Source of the DNA: an uncultured Christensenella sp.
GTDB taxonomy: Bacteria; Bacillota; Clostridia; Christensenellales; UBA1242
Length of the DNA stretch: 29,924 nt
NCBI GenBank assembly: GCA_905207515.1
Contig: CAJLLK010000007.1
Coordinates: 1 to 29,924 of the forward strand
Direction of reading: 5' to 3'
Below the pieces are notes generated by a model. That model was not told the DNA's origin, did no database searches, and worked only from the letters and a program-made list of their open reading frames with translations. This document shows, piece after piece, positions 21,447 through 29,896 of the stretch. Position numbers and translations under genes: made by a program. Every line of letters starts with the position of its first letter. Within the stretch, counting starts at the first letter, position 1.

Positions 21447-23192
21447 ATGAACATTTTTAGATTGCTTAAAAATTTAAAATGGATTGATTATCTTTTTATC
21501 GGCTTGGTATGCGGGTTGATTGTGTTGCAAGTTTGGCTGGATCTGGAACTTCCAGTTTACACACGAAAAATCATGCTTGAGCTTGCAAAGCTTCAAGGTG
21601 GCATGGAAGCTGAAATGTCTGTCATTCTCACAAACGGCGGCTATATGCTTGCTTGTGCACTTGGAAGTCTGGCAAGTGCAATTGCGGTTGGCTTTTGCAC
21701 GGCAAATTTGTCTTCAAGACTGGCTTTCAATTTGAGAAACAAAATCTATAACAAAATTCAAGGCTTTTCACTTGCAGAAATCAACAGATTTTCAACGGCC
21801 AGCCTTATCACGAGAACAACAAACGATGTCACACAAGTTCAAATTTTTCTTGCAATTGGCACACAAGCCATCATCAAAGCGCCAGTTTTGGCGATTTGGT
21901 CAGTTTTCAAAATTTTGGAAACGGGCTGGGAATGGTCAACGGCACTTGCAGTGGCAATTGGTTTCTTGCTTTTGATGGTTGTCATCATCATCACAGTTGC
22001 TGTGCCAAAATTCAAGAAAATTCAAACAATGACTGACGACATCAACCGTGTTACTGACGAAAATTTAAACGGCATAAGGGTTGTGCGTGCGTCAAACGCA
22101 GAAGATTTTCAGGATAAAAAATTTGGTGTCTACAATGACAAACTCACAAAAACTCAACTTTTTGTCAACAGAGTTATGGGCATCATGAGCCCTGGGATGA
22201 ACCTTTTGATGAGCGGACTTTCGTTGGCAATCTATTGGATTGGCGCTTATATTGTGGATGATTATTCAAAATGGGCAAACATGACAGTGTTCATGCAATA
22301 TGGCATTCAAGTGATTGCGGCTTTCATGCTTTTGATCATGATTTTCATTCTTATGCCAAGAGCACTTGTTTCGGCGAAGAGAATAAACGAAGTTTTGGAC
22401 ACAAAAAATTCTATTGTTTCGGGAGAATTTAAAGATTTCAACTCAAATCGTTCGGCTTCAGTTGTTTTTGACCATGTTTCTTTCAAATATCCAGACGCTG
22501 AAGAATATGTTTTAAAAGACATAAGTTTTGAAGCCAAAGAAGGCGAAACCGTGGCTTTCATCGGCTCAACGGGAAGCGGCAAGAGCACGCTTATCAATCT
22601 TATTCCAAGGCTCTATGATGCGACAGAAGGAAAGGTTTTGATTGACGGTGTGGATGTCAAAGATTATGAACTTGAAAGTTTAAACAGAAAAATTGGTTAT
22701 GTTCCGCAACGCGGCGTGCTTTTCAGCGGAACTGTCAAATCCAACATTAATTTTGGCGACAACAACGCCAGCGATGAAACAGTCAAAGAAGCTATCAGCA
22801 TTGCACAAGCATCAAACTTTGTTTCAAAAATGGGAAATGGTGTTGACAGCCGAATTGCCCAGGGCGGCACAAATGTTTCTGGTGGGCAAAAACAAAGATT
22901 GTCAATTGCCAGAGCTGTGGCAAGAAAACCAGAGATTTTCATTTTTGACGACAGTTTTTCAGCGCTTGACTATAAGACCGACAAAAAACTTCGTGCAGCT
23001 CTCAAAAAACACACTGGAAAAGTGACAAAATTTATTGTTGCGCAGAGAATTGGAACTATCAAAGATGCAGACAAAATCATTGTTTTGGACAACGGAAACA
23101 TGGTTGGCATGGGCACTCACGAAGAACTGTTGAAGAAGTGTTCGGTTTACAAAGAAATAGCTTTGTCACAACTTTCAGAGGAGGAACTTTAA
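21447..23192 (+). CDS. ABC exporter half-transporter, degenerate-site subunit (BmrC/LmrC type)
   Basis: A 581-residue half transporter with six membrane helices, then an ATPase domain. Motifs are Walker A GSTGSGKST (~373), signature VSGGQKQR (~477) and Walker B 'IFIFDDSFSALD' (~497-508). The catalytic Glu after Walker B is Asp, the usual mark of the inactive-site partner in heterodimeric exporters such as BmrCD or LmrCD. I start at ATG 21447 (GAGGG 6 nt before) rather than the in-frame TTG at 21441. The partner gene starts 1 nt after the stop, with AGGAGG inside this gene. Substrate unknown; multidrug, lipid or peptide export are all possible. Confidence 0.93.
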   Translation: MNIFRLLKNLKWIDYLFIGLVCGLIVLQVWLDLELPVYTRKIMLELAKLQGGMEAEMSVILTNGGYMLACALGSLASAIAVGFCTANLSSRLAFNLRNKIYNKIQGFSLAEINRFSTASLITRTTNDVTQVQIFLAIGTQAIIKAPVLAIWSVFKILETGWEWSTALAVAIGFLLLMVVIIITVAVPKFKKIQTMTDDINRVTDENLNGIRVVRASNAEDFQDKKFGVYNDKLTKTQLFVNRVMGIMSPGMNLLMSGLSLAIYWIGAYIVDDYSKWANMTVFMQYGIQVIAAFMLLIMIFILMPRALVSAKRINEVLDTKNSIVSGEFKDFNSNRSASVVFDHVSFKYPDAEEYVLKDISFEAKEGETVAFIGSTGSGKSTLINLIPRLYDATEGKVLIDGVDVKDYELESLNRKIGYVPQRGVLFSGTVKSNINFGDNNASDETVKEAISIAQASNFVSKMGNGVDSRIAQGGTNVSGGQKQRLSIARAVARKPEIFIFDDSFSALDYKTDKKLRAALKKHTGKVTKFIVAQRIGTIKDADKIIVLDNGNMVGMGTHEELLKKCSVYKEIALSQLSEEEL

Positions 23193-23193
23193 T

Positions 23194-24984
23194 ATGCCAA
23201 GAATGATGAATAACAATAAAGCTGTTGAAAAACCAGCAAAGGGAACCTTTCTCAAATCGCTTTTAAAACTCCTCAAGTTTTGCAAAAAATATTGGGGTTG
23301 GATAATTTTGTCCATGTTTTTTGGGGCTGTTGCTGTTGTTTTTCAAATCATTGGACCAAACAAAATTGGTGACATTGCAAACATAATCGGAAATTATGAA
23401 AATGGCATTGACATCGGCGCCGTGACAGAGATTGCCATCTTTTTGGTTTGCATTTATGTCGCTGGTGCAATTTTGTCATATTTTCAACATTACATCACGG
23501 CGACAGTGACGCAAAACACCGTCAAAAAACTCAGGCAAGACATTTCAAAAAAGATAAACGATTTGCCGCTCAACTATTTTGACACACATTTGCATGGTGA
23601 CATTTTGAGCCGTGTGACAAACGACGTCGACACAATCGGGCAAAACTTAAACCAAAGCATTGGTGGGCTTGTTTCAAACATCATTTTGTTTGTTGGTGTT
23701 TTGATCATGATGTTTGTTGTTGACTGGATAATGGCTCTCACTGTTATCGGGACATCAATCATTGGTTTTGCTTTTTCTTTGATTTTTATGACAAAATCTC
23801 AAAAATATTTCAATCAAAACCAGAAAAATTTGGGCGATTTGAACGCTCACATCGAAGAAACTTATTCGGGGCACAATGTTGTTCAGCTTTTCAATGCCAA
23901 AGAAAGCACGGGCAAAGAATTTGAAAAAGTCAACAAAAAACTTTTCACAACTGGCTGGAAATCTCAATTTATTTCTGGTGTCATGATGCCTATCATGAAC
24001 TTTGTCGGAAATTTGGGTTATGTTGCGGTCTGCGTTGTAGGTGCTGTTCTTGCTGCACAACGTGGCTTTGAATATTATGGAACGATTGTTGAATTTATGA
24101 TTTATGTCAGATTGTTTACAAATCCACTTTCCCAGATTGCACAGAGTTTGACCAGTCTTCAATCTGCTTCGGCTGCTTGCGGCAGAGTGTTTGAATTTTT
24201 GGAAGAAAAAGAGCTTGAAGATGAAAGCGGAAAAACTCTCGTTTTGACAGATGTGAAAGGAGATGTTGAATTTGATCATGTTGCTTTTGGTTACAATCCA
24301 AACAAAATCATCATCAAAGACTTTTCGGCGGATGTCAAGGCGGGAGAAAAGGTGGCAATTGTCGGGCCAACTGGAGCCGGAAAGACCACTTTGGTCAATT
24401 TGTTAATGCGTTTTTATGAAATAAATTCGGGCGACATCAAAATTGACGGGGTTTCAATCAAGGACATAACGCGAGAAAATGTCCACTCGCTTTTTGGAAT
24501 GGTTTTGCAGGACACATGGCTTTTTGAAGGAACAATCAAAGAAAATTTGAGATACAACAATCCAAATGTCACAGACAATCAAATTGTGGAAGCTTGCAAA
24601 CAAGTCGGAGTGGACCACTTTATTCAAACCTTGTCAAAGGGATATGACACTGTGATAGACGACTCAATCAATCTTTCAGCTGGTCAAAAACAACTTTTGA
24701 CTATTGCTCGAACAATGATTGCTGACAGACCAATGATGATTCTTGACGAAGCAACAAGTTCAGTCGACACAAGAACAGAAGTTTTGTTACAAAGGGCGAT
24801 GGACAAAGCAATGGAAGGGCGAACATCTTTCATCATTGCTCACAGACTGTCAACCATCAAAAATGCCGACATGATTTTGGTCTTGAAAGACGGAGATGTC
24901 ATTGAAAACGGAACTCACGAGCAGTTGCTCAGCAAAGGTGGTTTTTACGCCGACCTTTACAACAGCCAATTTGAAGAAGTTTAA
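23194..24984 (+). CDS. ABC exporter half-transporter, catalytic subunit (BmrD/LmrD type)
   Basis: A 596-residue half transporter. A ~25-residue cytoplasmic N-terminus leads into the first of six membrane helices ('WGWIILSMFFGAVAVVFQII'), and a full ATPase domain follows. Motifs are Walker A GPTGAGKTT (~391), Q-loop 'GMVLQDTWLFEGTI', signature LSAGQKQLL (~494), Walker B 'MMILDEATSSVD' with catalytic Glu, and 'AHRLSTI' with the switch His. Paired with the degenerate-site gene upstream, it should provide the working ATP site of a heterodimer. The LSAGQ signature is found in the canonical-site partner of many Firmicute exporters. No clear terminator follows; the small gene at 25041 may be cotranscribed. 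Confidence 0.94.
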   Translation: MPRMMNNNKAVEKPAKGTFLKSLLKLLKFCKKYWGWIILSMFFGAVAVVFQIIGPNKIGDIANIIGNYENGIDIGAVTEIAIFLVCIYVAGAILSYFQHYITATVTQNTVKKLRQDISKKINDLPLNYFDTHLHGDILSRVTNDVDTIGQNLNQSIGGLVSNIILFVGVLIMMFVVDWIMALTVIGTSIIGFAFSLIFMTKSQKYFNQNQKNLGDLNAHIEETYSGHNVVQLFNAKESTGKEFEKVNKKLFTTGWKSQFISGVMMPIMNFVGNLGYVAVCVVGAVLAAQRGFEYYGTIVEFMIYVRLFTNPLSQIAQSLTSLQSASAACGRVFEFLEEKELEDESGKTLVLTDVKGDVEFDHVAFGYNPNKIIIKDFSADVKAGEKVAIVGPTGAGKTTLVNLLMRFYEINSGDIKIDGVSIKDITRENVHSLFGMVLQDTWLFEGTIKENLRYNNPNVTDNQIVEACKQVGVDHFIQTLSKGYDTVIDDSINLSAGQKQLLTIARTMIADRPMMILDEATSSVDTRTEVLLQRAMDKAMEGRTSFIIAHRLSTIKNADMILVLKDGDVIENGTHEQLLSKGGFYADLYNSQFEEV

Positions 24985-25040
24985 AATTTTTGTATAAAAA
25001 GAAAAGAATATCTCAAAATATTTGCTGATAAGGAGTGTTT

Positions 25041-25580
25041 ATGAGATTTCTTTTCTTTCTTTTGGGGGTGCCAGCCATGATAATGTCTTTTTTTGAAGCA
25101 AAGGATGTTTTGCCGTTTGTTTCGACTTACAGCTTAATGGTAGACGGAAGCATTGTCGAACTTTCTGAACAAGAACAACAATCTCTTGAAGAAAGTGTCT
25201 GTCAAATGTTTGAAAATTCTTTTACAATGCCAGCATTTGGCGTGGTTTTTGATAAGATGTTTCAAGAAGATGTCAAAACCGGAGTTTTTGTTTCGCTGAA
25301 GTTTGACCAACCAATGGAAGTCAACAATTTGCCTTTTGACGAGCTTGTTTTTAAAGTCGACCCGACATTTCAGGGTTTTAATCTTATGCGCGGAAACCAC
25401 GGCGTCTTTCAAGGTCGCTGCATTTATATAGATTTGCACGGTTCGTCGATGCAAGACCTTTTTGATTGCATAAAAAATTTTGAAAGTGTGAAAAACATTC
25501 AAAATGTTGAAGACCAAAATGAACAAGAAAACACAGAAATGAGCGAAAATCTTGAAAATTCTGAAGACGAAAACTTATAA
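25041..25580 (+). CDS. Small protein of unknown function downstream of the ABC exporter
   Basis: A 179-residue protein. The start is ATG 25041 with AGGAG 5 nt upstream. A hydrophobic N-terminus (MRFLFFLLGVPAMIMSFF) could be a signal anchor. The middle holds alpha/beta segments ('FGVVFDKMF', 'TGVFVSLKFDQPMEVNNLPF', 'VFQGRCIYIDLHG'), and the tail is a Glu/Asn-rich low-complexity run. No known family is recognised. It lies 56 nt after the exporter gene without an obvious promoter of its own, and ends in a terminator. It could be an accessory of the exporter or an unrelated gene. Confidence 0.75.
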   Translation: MRFLFFLLGVPAMIMSFFEAKDVLPFVSTYSLMVDGSIVELSEQEQQSLEESVCQMFENSFTMPAFGVVFDKMFQEDVKTGVFVSLKFDQPMEVNNLPFDELVFKVDPTFQGFNLMRGNHGVFQGRCIYIDLHGSSMQDLFDCIKNFESVKNIQNVEDQNEQENTEMSENLENSEDENL

Positions 25581-25614
25581 AAAAATAAATAAAAGTCCAT
25601 AAGAAAAGAGAATT

Positions 25615-25648
25615 AAAGATTTCAAAAAATATTTGAAATCTTTTTTCT
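25615..25648 (+). terminator. Rho-independent terminator
   Basis: A 12-bp stem AAAGATTTCAAA / TTTGAAATCTTT followed by more Ts. It ends the exporter and small-gene transcript. Confidence 0.85.
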
Positions 25649-25665
25649 TTTATTGTGCATTTTGA

Positions 25666-25694
25666 TTGACTTAATTTTGTCAATGTTATACAAT
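25666..25694 (+). promoter_or_regulatory. pflB promoter
   Basis: TTGACT (25666-25671), a 17-nt spacer and TACAAT (25689-25694), 66 nt upstream of the pflB start codon. This leaves a leader that contains the palindromic site described separately. Confidence 0.75.
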
Positions 25695-25705
25695 ATTTAG
25701 GAATA

Positions 25706-25738
25706 AAACACAATATAAACCACAATATATTGTGTTTT
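25706..25738. promoter_or_regulatory. Palindromic operator-like site in the pflB leader
   Basis: A perfect 14-bp palindrome CACAATATATTGTG (25721-25734) is preceded by another CACAATAT half-site (25709-25716), exactly 12 bases upstream. Together they also form a longer inverted repeat, AAAACACAATAT with ATATTGTGTTTT. It lies just downstream of the predicted transcription start, a good place for a repressor (redox or metabolic). The sequence does not match the Rex operator orientation (TTGTG-N8-CACAA). It resembles an NrdR box in sequence but not in the usual pair spacing, so no regulator is assigned. Confidence 0.55.
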
Positions 25739-25759
25739 TACAAAAAGGAGAAACAATCT

Positions 25760-27991
25760 ATGGAAAATGTAGAAGCGTGGAAAGGTTTTAAAGGCGAAAC
25801 ATGGAAAGAGACCGTCGATGTCTCTGATTTTATCTTGTCAAACTATAAAGAATATCGTGGAGACGACAGCTTTTTGAGCGGAATTTCTGACAAAACCAAA
25901 AAGATTTGGCAGAAATGTGAAAAGTTGCTTGCCAAAGAAGCGCAAATGGGTTTGCTTGATGTCGAAACAAACGCGGTTTCGGGCATAAACAACTTCGCGC
26001 CAGGCTATATCGACAAAAAAAACGAAGTTATTGTCGGGCTTCAAACAGATAAACCTTTGAAGAGAATTGTGAATTTGTATGGCGGCACAAGAATGGCTGA
26101 AAAGGCGCTTGCTGCTTACAACAAAAAACTCGATCCTGAAATTGAAAAACATTTTCTTGAGTTCAGAAAAACTCACAACGACGGCGTTTTTGATGCTTAC
26201 ACGCCAGAAATCAGAAAGGCAAGAAAAGCCGGGCTGATCACTGGGCTTCCTGATGCCTATGGCCGCGGAAGAATTATTGGAGATTATCGAAGAGTGGCGC
26301 TTTATGGCATCAACTTTTTGATTGAAGAAAAGAAAAATGATTACGCCAAAATTGACGTTTCGAGTGAAGAAAACATCCGTTTGAGAGAAGAGGTTGCTGA
26401 GCAAGTTAAAGCGCTTGAAGAAATCAAAAAAATGGCAAGTGGCTATGGTTTTGACATCAGTGCGCCTGCAAAAGACGCGAAAGAAGCTGTTCAATGGCTC
26501 TATTTTGGCTATTTGGCGAGTGTCAAAGAAAACAATGGTGCGGCAATGAGTTTGGGCAGAACTTCAACTTTTCTTGACATCTACATTGAACGCGACATGA
26601 AGAAAGGTTTGCTTTCAGAAGAGCAAGCCCAAGAACTTATCGACCAATTTATCATCAAGCTTCGACTTGTTCGTCATTTGAGAACTCCAGACTATGACGA
26701 AATCTTTGCTGGAGACCCAACATGGGTGACGGAAAGCATTGGTGGAATGGCGGACGACAACAAGAGTTTGGTCACAAAAACTTCTTTCAGATATTTGCAG
26801 ACGCTTATCAATTTAAATCCATCTCCAGAACCAAATTTGACAGTGCTTTGGTCAGAAAAATTGCCAAATAATTTCAAAAAATTCTGTGCAGAAATTTCTA
26901 TTAAGACGGACGCCATTCAATATGAAGGCGACGACGTTATGCGCGAGATATATGGAAATGACTATGCCATAGCTTGTTGCGTTTCTGCAATGAAAGTCGG
27001 CAAACAAATGCAATTTTTTGGTGCTAGATGCAATTTGGCGAAAGCTTTGCTTTATTCTCTGAACGGTGGCTACGACGAAAAATCTGGCGTTTTGGTGGTT
27101 GAAGGTTTGTCAAAAAACACTGAAAAAACCTTAACTTTTGAAAAGGTCATGAAAAATTATGAAAAAACGCTCGAAAAAGTGGCAAAAACTTATGTTGATG
27201 CCATGAACATCATTCATTATATGCACGACAAATATGCCTACGAACGCGGACAAATGGCACTTCACGACACATGGGTGGAAAGGCTTATGGCTTTTGGTGC
27301 TGCGGGATTTTCTGTTGTTGTTGACTCATTGTCGGCAATAAAATTTGCAAAGGTAAAACCAATCAAAGATGAAAATGATTTGATTGTCGACTTTGAAGTG
27401 GAAGGAGATTTCCCAAAATTTGGCAATGACGACGACAGAGTGGATGAAATTGGCGTCAAAGTTGTGGAATTTTTCTTTAGTTGCTTGAAAAAGCATAAGC
27501 TTTATCGAAATGCAAAACACACGCTTTCTCTTTTGACCATAACTTCAAATGTTATGTATGGCAAAAAGACGGGCGCAACGCCTGACGGAAGAAAGGCAGG
27601 CGAACCATTTGCTCCTGGAGCAAACCCAATGCATGAACGTGATTGTTCAGGTGCTTTGGCGTCACTGAATTCAGTGGCGAAAATTCCATATTGTGACTGT
27701 TGTCAAGATGGAATTTCAAACACCTTTTCGATTGTTCCAGACGCTCTTGGCCGCGACGAAAAATCAAGAATAAACAATTTGGTCAACATTTTAGACGGTT
27801 ATTTTGTGCAAAAAGCGCAACATTTGAATGTCAATGTCTTAAATCGCGAGCTTTTGGTTGACGCTATGAACAACCCTTGGAAATATCCAAATCTGACAAT
27901 CAGAGTTTCAGGATATGCAGTCAACTTCAACAGACTTTCAAAAGCACATCAGCAAGAAGTTATCTCAAGAACCTTTCATGAGGCACGCTGA
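25760..27991 (+). CDS. pflB: Pyruvate formate-lyase (formate acetyltransferase)
   Basis: A 743-residue glycyl-radical enzyme that converts pyruvate and CoA to acetyl-CoA and formate under anaerobic conditions. It has the adjacent catalytic cysteines in ACCVSAMKVG (Cys406-Cys407) and the glycyl-radical motif RVSGYAVNF (Gly718) near the C-terminus. The PFL signatures 'GYGRGRIIGDYRRVALYG' (here DAYGRG...) and 'TPDGRKAGEPFAPGANP' are intact. I start at ATG 25760 with AGGAG upstream, because the frame from 25730 runs through the operator palindrome. The stop overlaps the start of its activase by one base (TGATG). The length is normal for PflB, and the enzyme should be active. Confidence 0.98.
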   Translation: MENVEAWKGFKGETWKETVDVSDFILSNYKEYRGDDSFLSGISDKTKKIWQKCEKLLAKEAQMGLLDVETNAVSGINNFAPGYIDKKNEVIVGLQTDKPLKRIVNLYGGTRMAEKALAAYNKKLDPEIEKHFLEFRKTHNDGVFDAYTPEIRKARKAGLITGLPDAYGRGRIIGDYRRVALYGINFLIEEKKNDYAKIDVSSEENIRLREEVAEQVKALEEIKKMASGYGFDISAPAKDAKEAVQWLYFGYLASVKENNGAAMSLGRTSTFLDIYIERDMKKGLLSEEQAQELIDQFIIKLRLVRHLRTPDYDEIFAGDPTWVTESIGGMADDNKSLVTKTSFRYLQTLINLNPSPEPNLTVLWSEKLPNNFKKFCAEISIKTDAIQYEGDDVMREIYGNDYAIACCVSAMKVGKQMQFFGARCNLAKALLYSLNGGYDEKSGVLVVEGLSKNTEKTLTFEKVMKNYEKTLEKVAKTYVDAMNIIHYMHDKYAYERGQMALHDTWVERLMAFGAAGFSVVVDSLSAIKFAKVKPIKDENDLIVDFEVEGDFPKFGNDDDRVDEIGVKVVEFFFSCLKKHKLYRNAKHTLSLLTITSNVMYGKKTGATPDGRKAGEPFAPGANPMHERDCSGALASLNSVAKIPYCDCCQDGISNTFSIVPDALGRDEKSRINNLVNILDGYFVQKAQHLNVNVLNRELLVDAMNNPWKYPNLTIRVSGYAVNFNRLSKAHQQEVISRTFHEAR

Positions 27992-28698
27992 TGTTTGAAA
28001 TCACAGGAAATATCAACAGCTTCGAAACAATGGGCTTGGTCGACGGGCCAGGCGTGAGGTTTGTTGTGTTCATGCAAGGCTGCCCGCTTCGATGTGCCTA
28101 TTGTCACAACCCTGAAATGTGGAATGCAAAGGAAGCGAAAATTCAAATGACGCCAGAAGAACTTTTGAAAAAAGTGCTGAGATATAAAGTTTATTTCAAA
28201 AATAACGGCGGGGTGACTGTTTCTGGCGGAGAACCACTTTTGCAGGCAAAATTTGTTGAAGAATTTTTCAAACTTTGCAAACAAAACAACATCCACACCT
28301 GTCTTGACACTTCTGGTTTTGGCGAAAATTATGAAACGCTTTTAGATTATTGTGACCTTGTGATTTTGGATGTAAAAGAGCTTGATGCAAACAAATATGA
28401 GAAGCTTGTTGGCAAAAAAATTGAAAAATTCAAGAAATTTTTGCAAATTTGCCAAGAAAAAGGCAAAAAAATGTGGCTGAGGCAAGTTATTGTGCCAAAT
28501 TATAACGACACAAAAGAAAGTGTGTTGAAATTGAAAGAGTTTGCAAAAAACCTAACAAACATTGAAAAAATCGAACTTTTGCCTTATCACGACATGGCGA
28601 AAAACAAATATAAAAAGTTGGGGCTGGAATATCGTTTGAAAGATGTTCCGCCAATGGACAAAAAGAAGTGTAAAGATTTGGAAAGATTATTGCAATAA
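27991..28698 (+). CDS. pflA: Pyruvate formate-lyase activating enzyme (radical SAM)
   Basis: A 235-residue radical SAM protein that installs the glycyl radical on PflB. The 4Fe-4S motif CPLRCAYC (Cys31, 35, 38) follows the typical opening 'ETMGLVDGPGVRFVVFMQG'. The SAM-binding 'GGVTVSGGEPLLQ' and the C-terminal 'KIELLPYHDMAKNKYKKLG', characteristic of PflA, are present. It is coupled to pflB by a one-base TGATG overlap, the standard pflBA order. A hairpin terminator follows. Confidence 0.97.
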   Translation: MFEITGNINSFETMGLVDGPGVRFVVFMQGCPLRCAYCHNPEMWNAKEAKIQMTPEELLKKVLRYKVYFKNNGGVTVSGGEPLLQAKFVEEFFKLCKQNNIHTCLDTSGFGENYETLLDYCDLVILDVKELDANKYEKLVGKKIEKFKKFLQICQEKGKKMWLRQVIVPNYNDTKESVLKLKEFAKNLTNIEKIELLPYHDMAKNKYKKLGLEYRLKDVPPMDKKKCKDLERLLQ

Positions 28699-28724
28699 GC
28701 CTGCTTTAAAGCGGGCTTTTTTGT
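28699..28724 (+). terminator. pflBA terminator
   Basis: GCCTGCTTTAAAGCGGGC hairpin (one G-U pair) followed by six Ts, at the pflA stop. Confidence 0.85.
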
Positions 28725-28756
28725 TTAACAATCAAAAATCTGACAAAAATTGATTT

Positions 28757-29416
28757 ATGGATTTTATCCTGCTTGGGTTTGTCGTCTTTTATTCTGTGAA
28801 AGGAATTTTTAAAGGATTTGTTTCACAAGTTTTTTCATTGATTGGAACTTTTTTTATCTTGGTTTTGGCGTGGAAGTTGTGTGGCAATTTGCAAATCTAT
28901 TATTCAGACTGGAACCTTTTCACAAATTCAATATCAAACTTGTTGAACAATCTTGTGCCCGGGACGTTTGAAAACATCTCCGAATTTGAAGCGGCTCTTG
29001 GGCAAACCAACTTTTCATTTGTGTGGCAATTTTTGCTTTCAAAACTTTTGCTAGATTTGAGTTTTGACGGCGCATTAACAGCTGGGCAAATTTTGGCACC
29101 AAGCGTGAACAATTTGTTGGTGAAAATTTTAGTGTTTTTGATTTTGTTTGTTTTTTTAGCCTTAATTTTAAAAATAATCAAACTTTTAGTCAACAAATTG
29201 ACAAAAATTTGCGGTCTTAGCGCGGGAAATCGAATTTTGGGTGGAATTGTTGGCTTGACAAAAGGTCTTTTGATTTTTTCCATTCTGTTTCTTGTTTTTG
29301 TTTCGTTTGCAAACATCACAATGAACGAAACTTTGATTTCGTTTTCAAAAAGTGGAGAGTTGACAAACCTTTTGTATGACAACTTAATAAAAAAAGCAAT
29401 CAATTTGTTTTATTGA
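28757..29416 (+). CDS. CvpA-family membrane protein
   Basis: A 219-residue multi-pass membrane protein of the CvpA/colicin V production family. It has the 'VKGIFKGFVSQVFSLIGTFF' N-terminal segment with Gly/Phe pattern, four hydrophobic helices (~3-40, ~90-115, ~118-145, ~160-190), and the 'GNRILGGIVGLTKGLLIFSIL' motif in the last helix, usual in this family. CvpA-type proteins affect envelope integrity; their exact function is unclear. No ribosome site is visible before the ATG at 28757 and no good promoter, so a leaderless or alternative start is possible. The last 17 bases overlap the convergent DivIC-like gene. Confidence 0.8.
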   Translation: MDFILLGFVVFYSVKGIFKGFVSQVFSLIGTFFILVLAWKLCGNLQIYYSDWNLFTNSISNLLNNLVPGTFENISEFEAALGQTNFSFVWQFLLSKLLLDLSFDGALTAGQILAPSVNNLLVKILVFLILFVFLALILKIIKLLVNKLTKICGLSAGNRILGGIVGLTKGLLIFSILFLVFVSFANITMNETLISFSKSGELTNLLYDNLIKKAINLFY

Positions 29417-29422
29417 TTGCTT
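29394..29422 (-). terminator. Terminator of the DivIC-like gene, inside the CvpA 3' end
   Basis: AAGCAATCAA and TTGATTGCTT (29394-29403 and 29413-29422) form a 10-bp stem with a T-run on the minus strand only. It lies within the overlapping ends of the two convergent genes. Confidence 0.7.
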
Positions 29423-29639
29423 CCAACATGTTTTTCTGCCAATTTTCAGTTGTCGTCTCTTCATCTTCAGGCAGTTGAGAAACGATTTCATCATTTTCAT
29501 CTTTTAAATCATCTGTTTTTTTCTTCAAAACCACCATATAAATGATTTCGATGATGATTGCCACAACAAGCAGTGCAATAAGAACAAGCATTGTGATTTG
29601 AAATATGCTAAATTTCTTCTCCAGATTTTTTCTTTCCAT
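29400..29639 (-). CDS. DivIC/FtsB-like septum protein (single-pass)
   Basis: A 79-residue protein. A basic N-terminus (MERKNLEKKF) is followed by one membrane helix (~13-37, IFQITMLVLIALLVVAIIIE) and a short charged coiled coil 'KKKTDDLKDENDEIVSQL'. This is the layout of DivIC/FtsB proteins, which act with FtsL at the division septum, though the coiled coil is shorter than usual. The neighbour upstream looks like YabQ, and in Bacillus yabQ-divIC are adjacent, which supports the call. AAGGA precedes the ATG. It overlaps the YabQ-like frame by 32 nt and CvpA by 17 nt. Confidence 0.55.
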   Translation of the reverse strand: MERKNLEKKFSIFQITMLVLIALLVVAIIIEIIYMVVLKKKTDDLKDENDEIVSQLPEDEETTTENWQKNMLEAINKTN

Positions 29640-29832
29640 TTGATTTTTCCTTTAGTTTATTGTAACATTTTATCGCACTGTTTGCAACAAAATTTGTCAT
29701 CAAAAATCTTTGAATTGAGAATGAAATAATAAATGCAAAAATAGCAAAAAATCTTATTTGTCCATAATTAAGAATTAAATTAATCAAAAAATACACAAAA
29801 ATTGCAAAAAAAGTTGAAAAAAATTTGAATTT
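29608..29832 (-). pseudogene. YabQ-like remnant lacking its N-terminus
   Basis: The frame from 29832 to 29608 encodes two hydrophobic helices with 'LNYGQIRFFAIFAFIISF', matching the C-terminal half of YabQ, a spore cortex/envelope protein ('N-G-E-L-R-x-Y' type motif). The first membrane helix and the 'FYDLYR' region of normal YabQ are missing. The only ATG (29904) falls inside the tRNA gene, and the stretch between holds the tRNA promoter. The other in-frame starts (GTG 29796, TTG 29787) have no ribosome site. Probably a truncated gene; a short functional version cannot be excluded. Confidence 0.45.
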
Positions 29833-29836
29833 GGGG

Positions 29837-29865
29837 TTGACAGAAAGGGGGTCTTTGCGTATAAT
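29837..29865 (+). promoter_or_regulatory. Promoter of the right-end tRNA
   Basis: A perfect TTGACA (29837-29842), 17-nt spacer and TATAAT (29860-29865), 31 nt before the tRNA. Confidence 0.85.
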
Positions 29866-29896
29866 AACTTCTGTCGTCTGACAAGAGCGGCGATCG

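Noticed and set aside
25706..25738. Rex operator or NrdR box upstream of pflB
   Set aside because: Half-sites are in the opposite orientation to Rex, and the two copies are 12 bases apart instead of the ~31-32 typical for NrdR boxes; kept as an unassigned palindrome.
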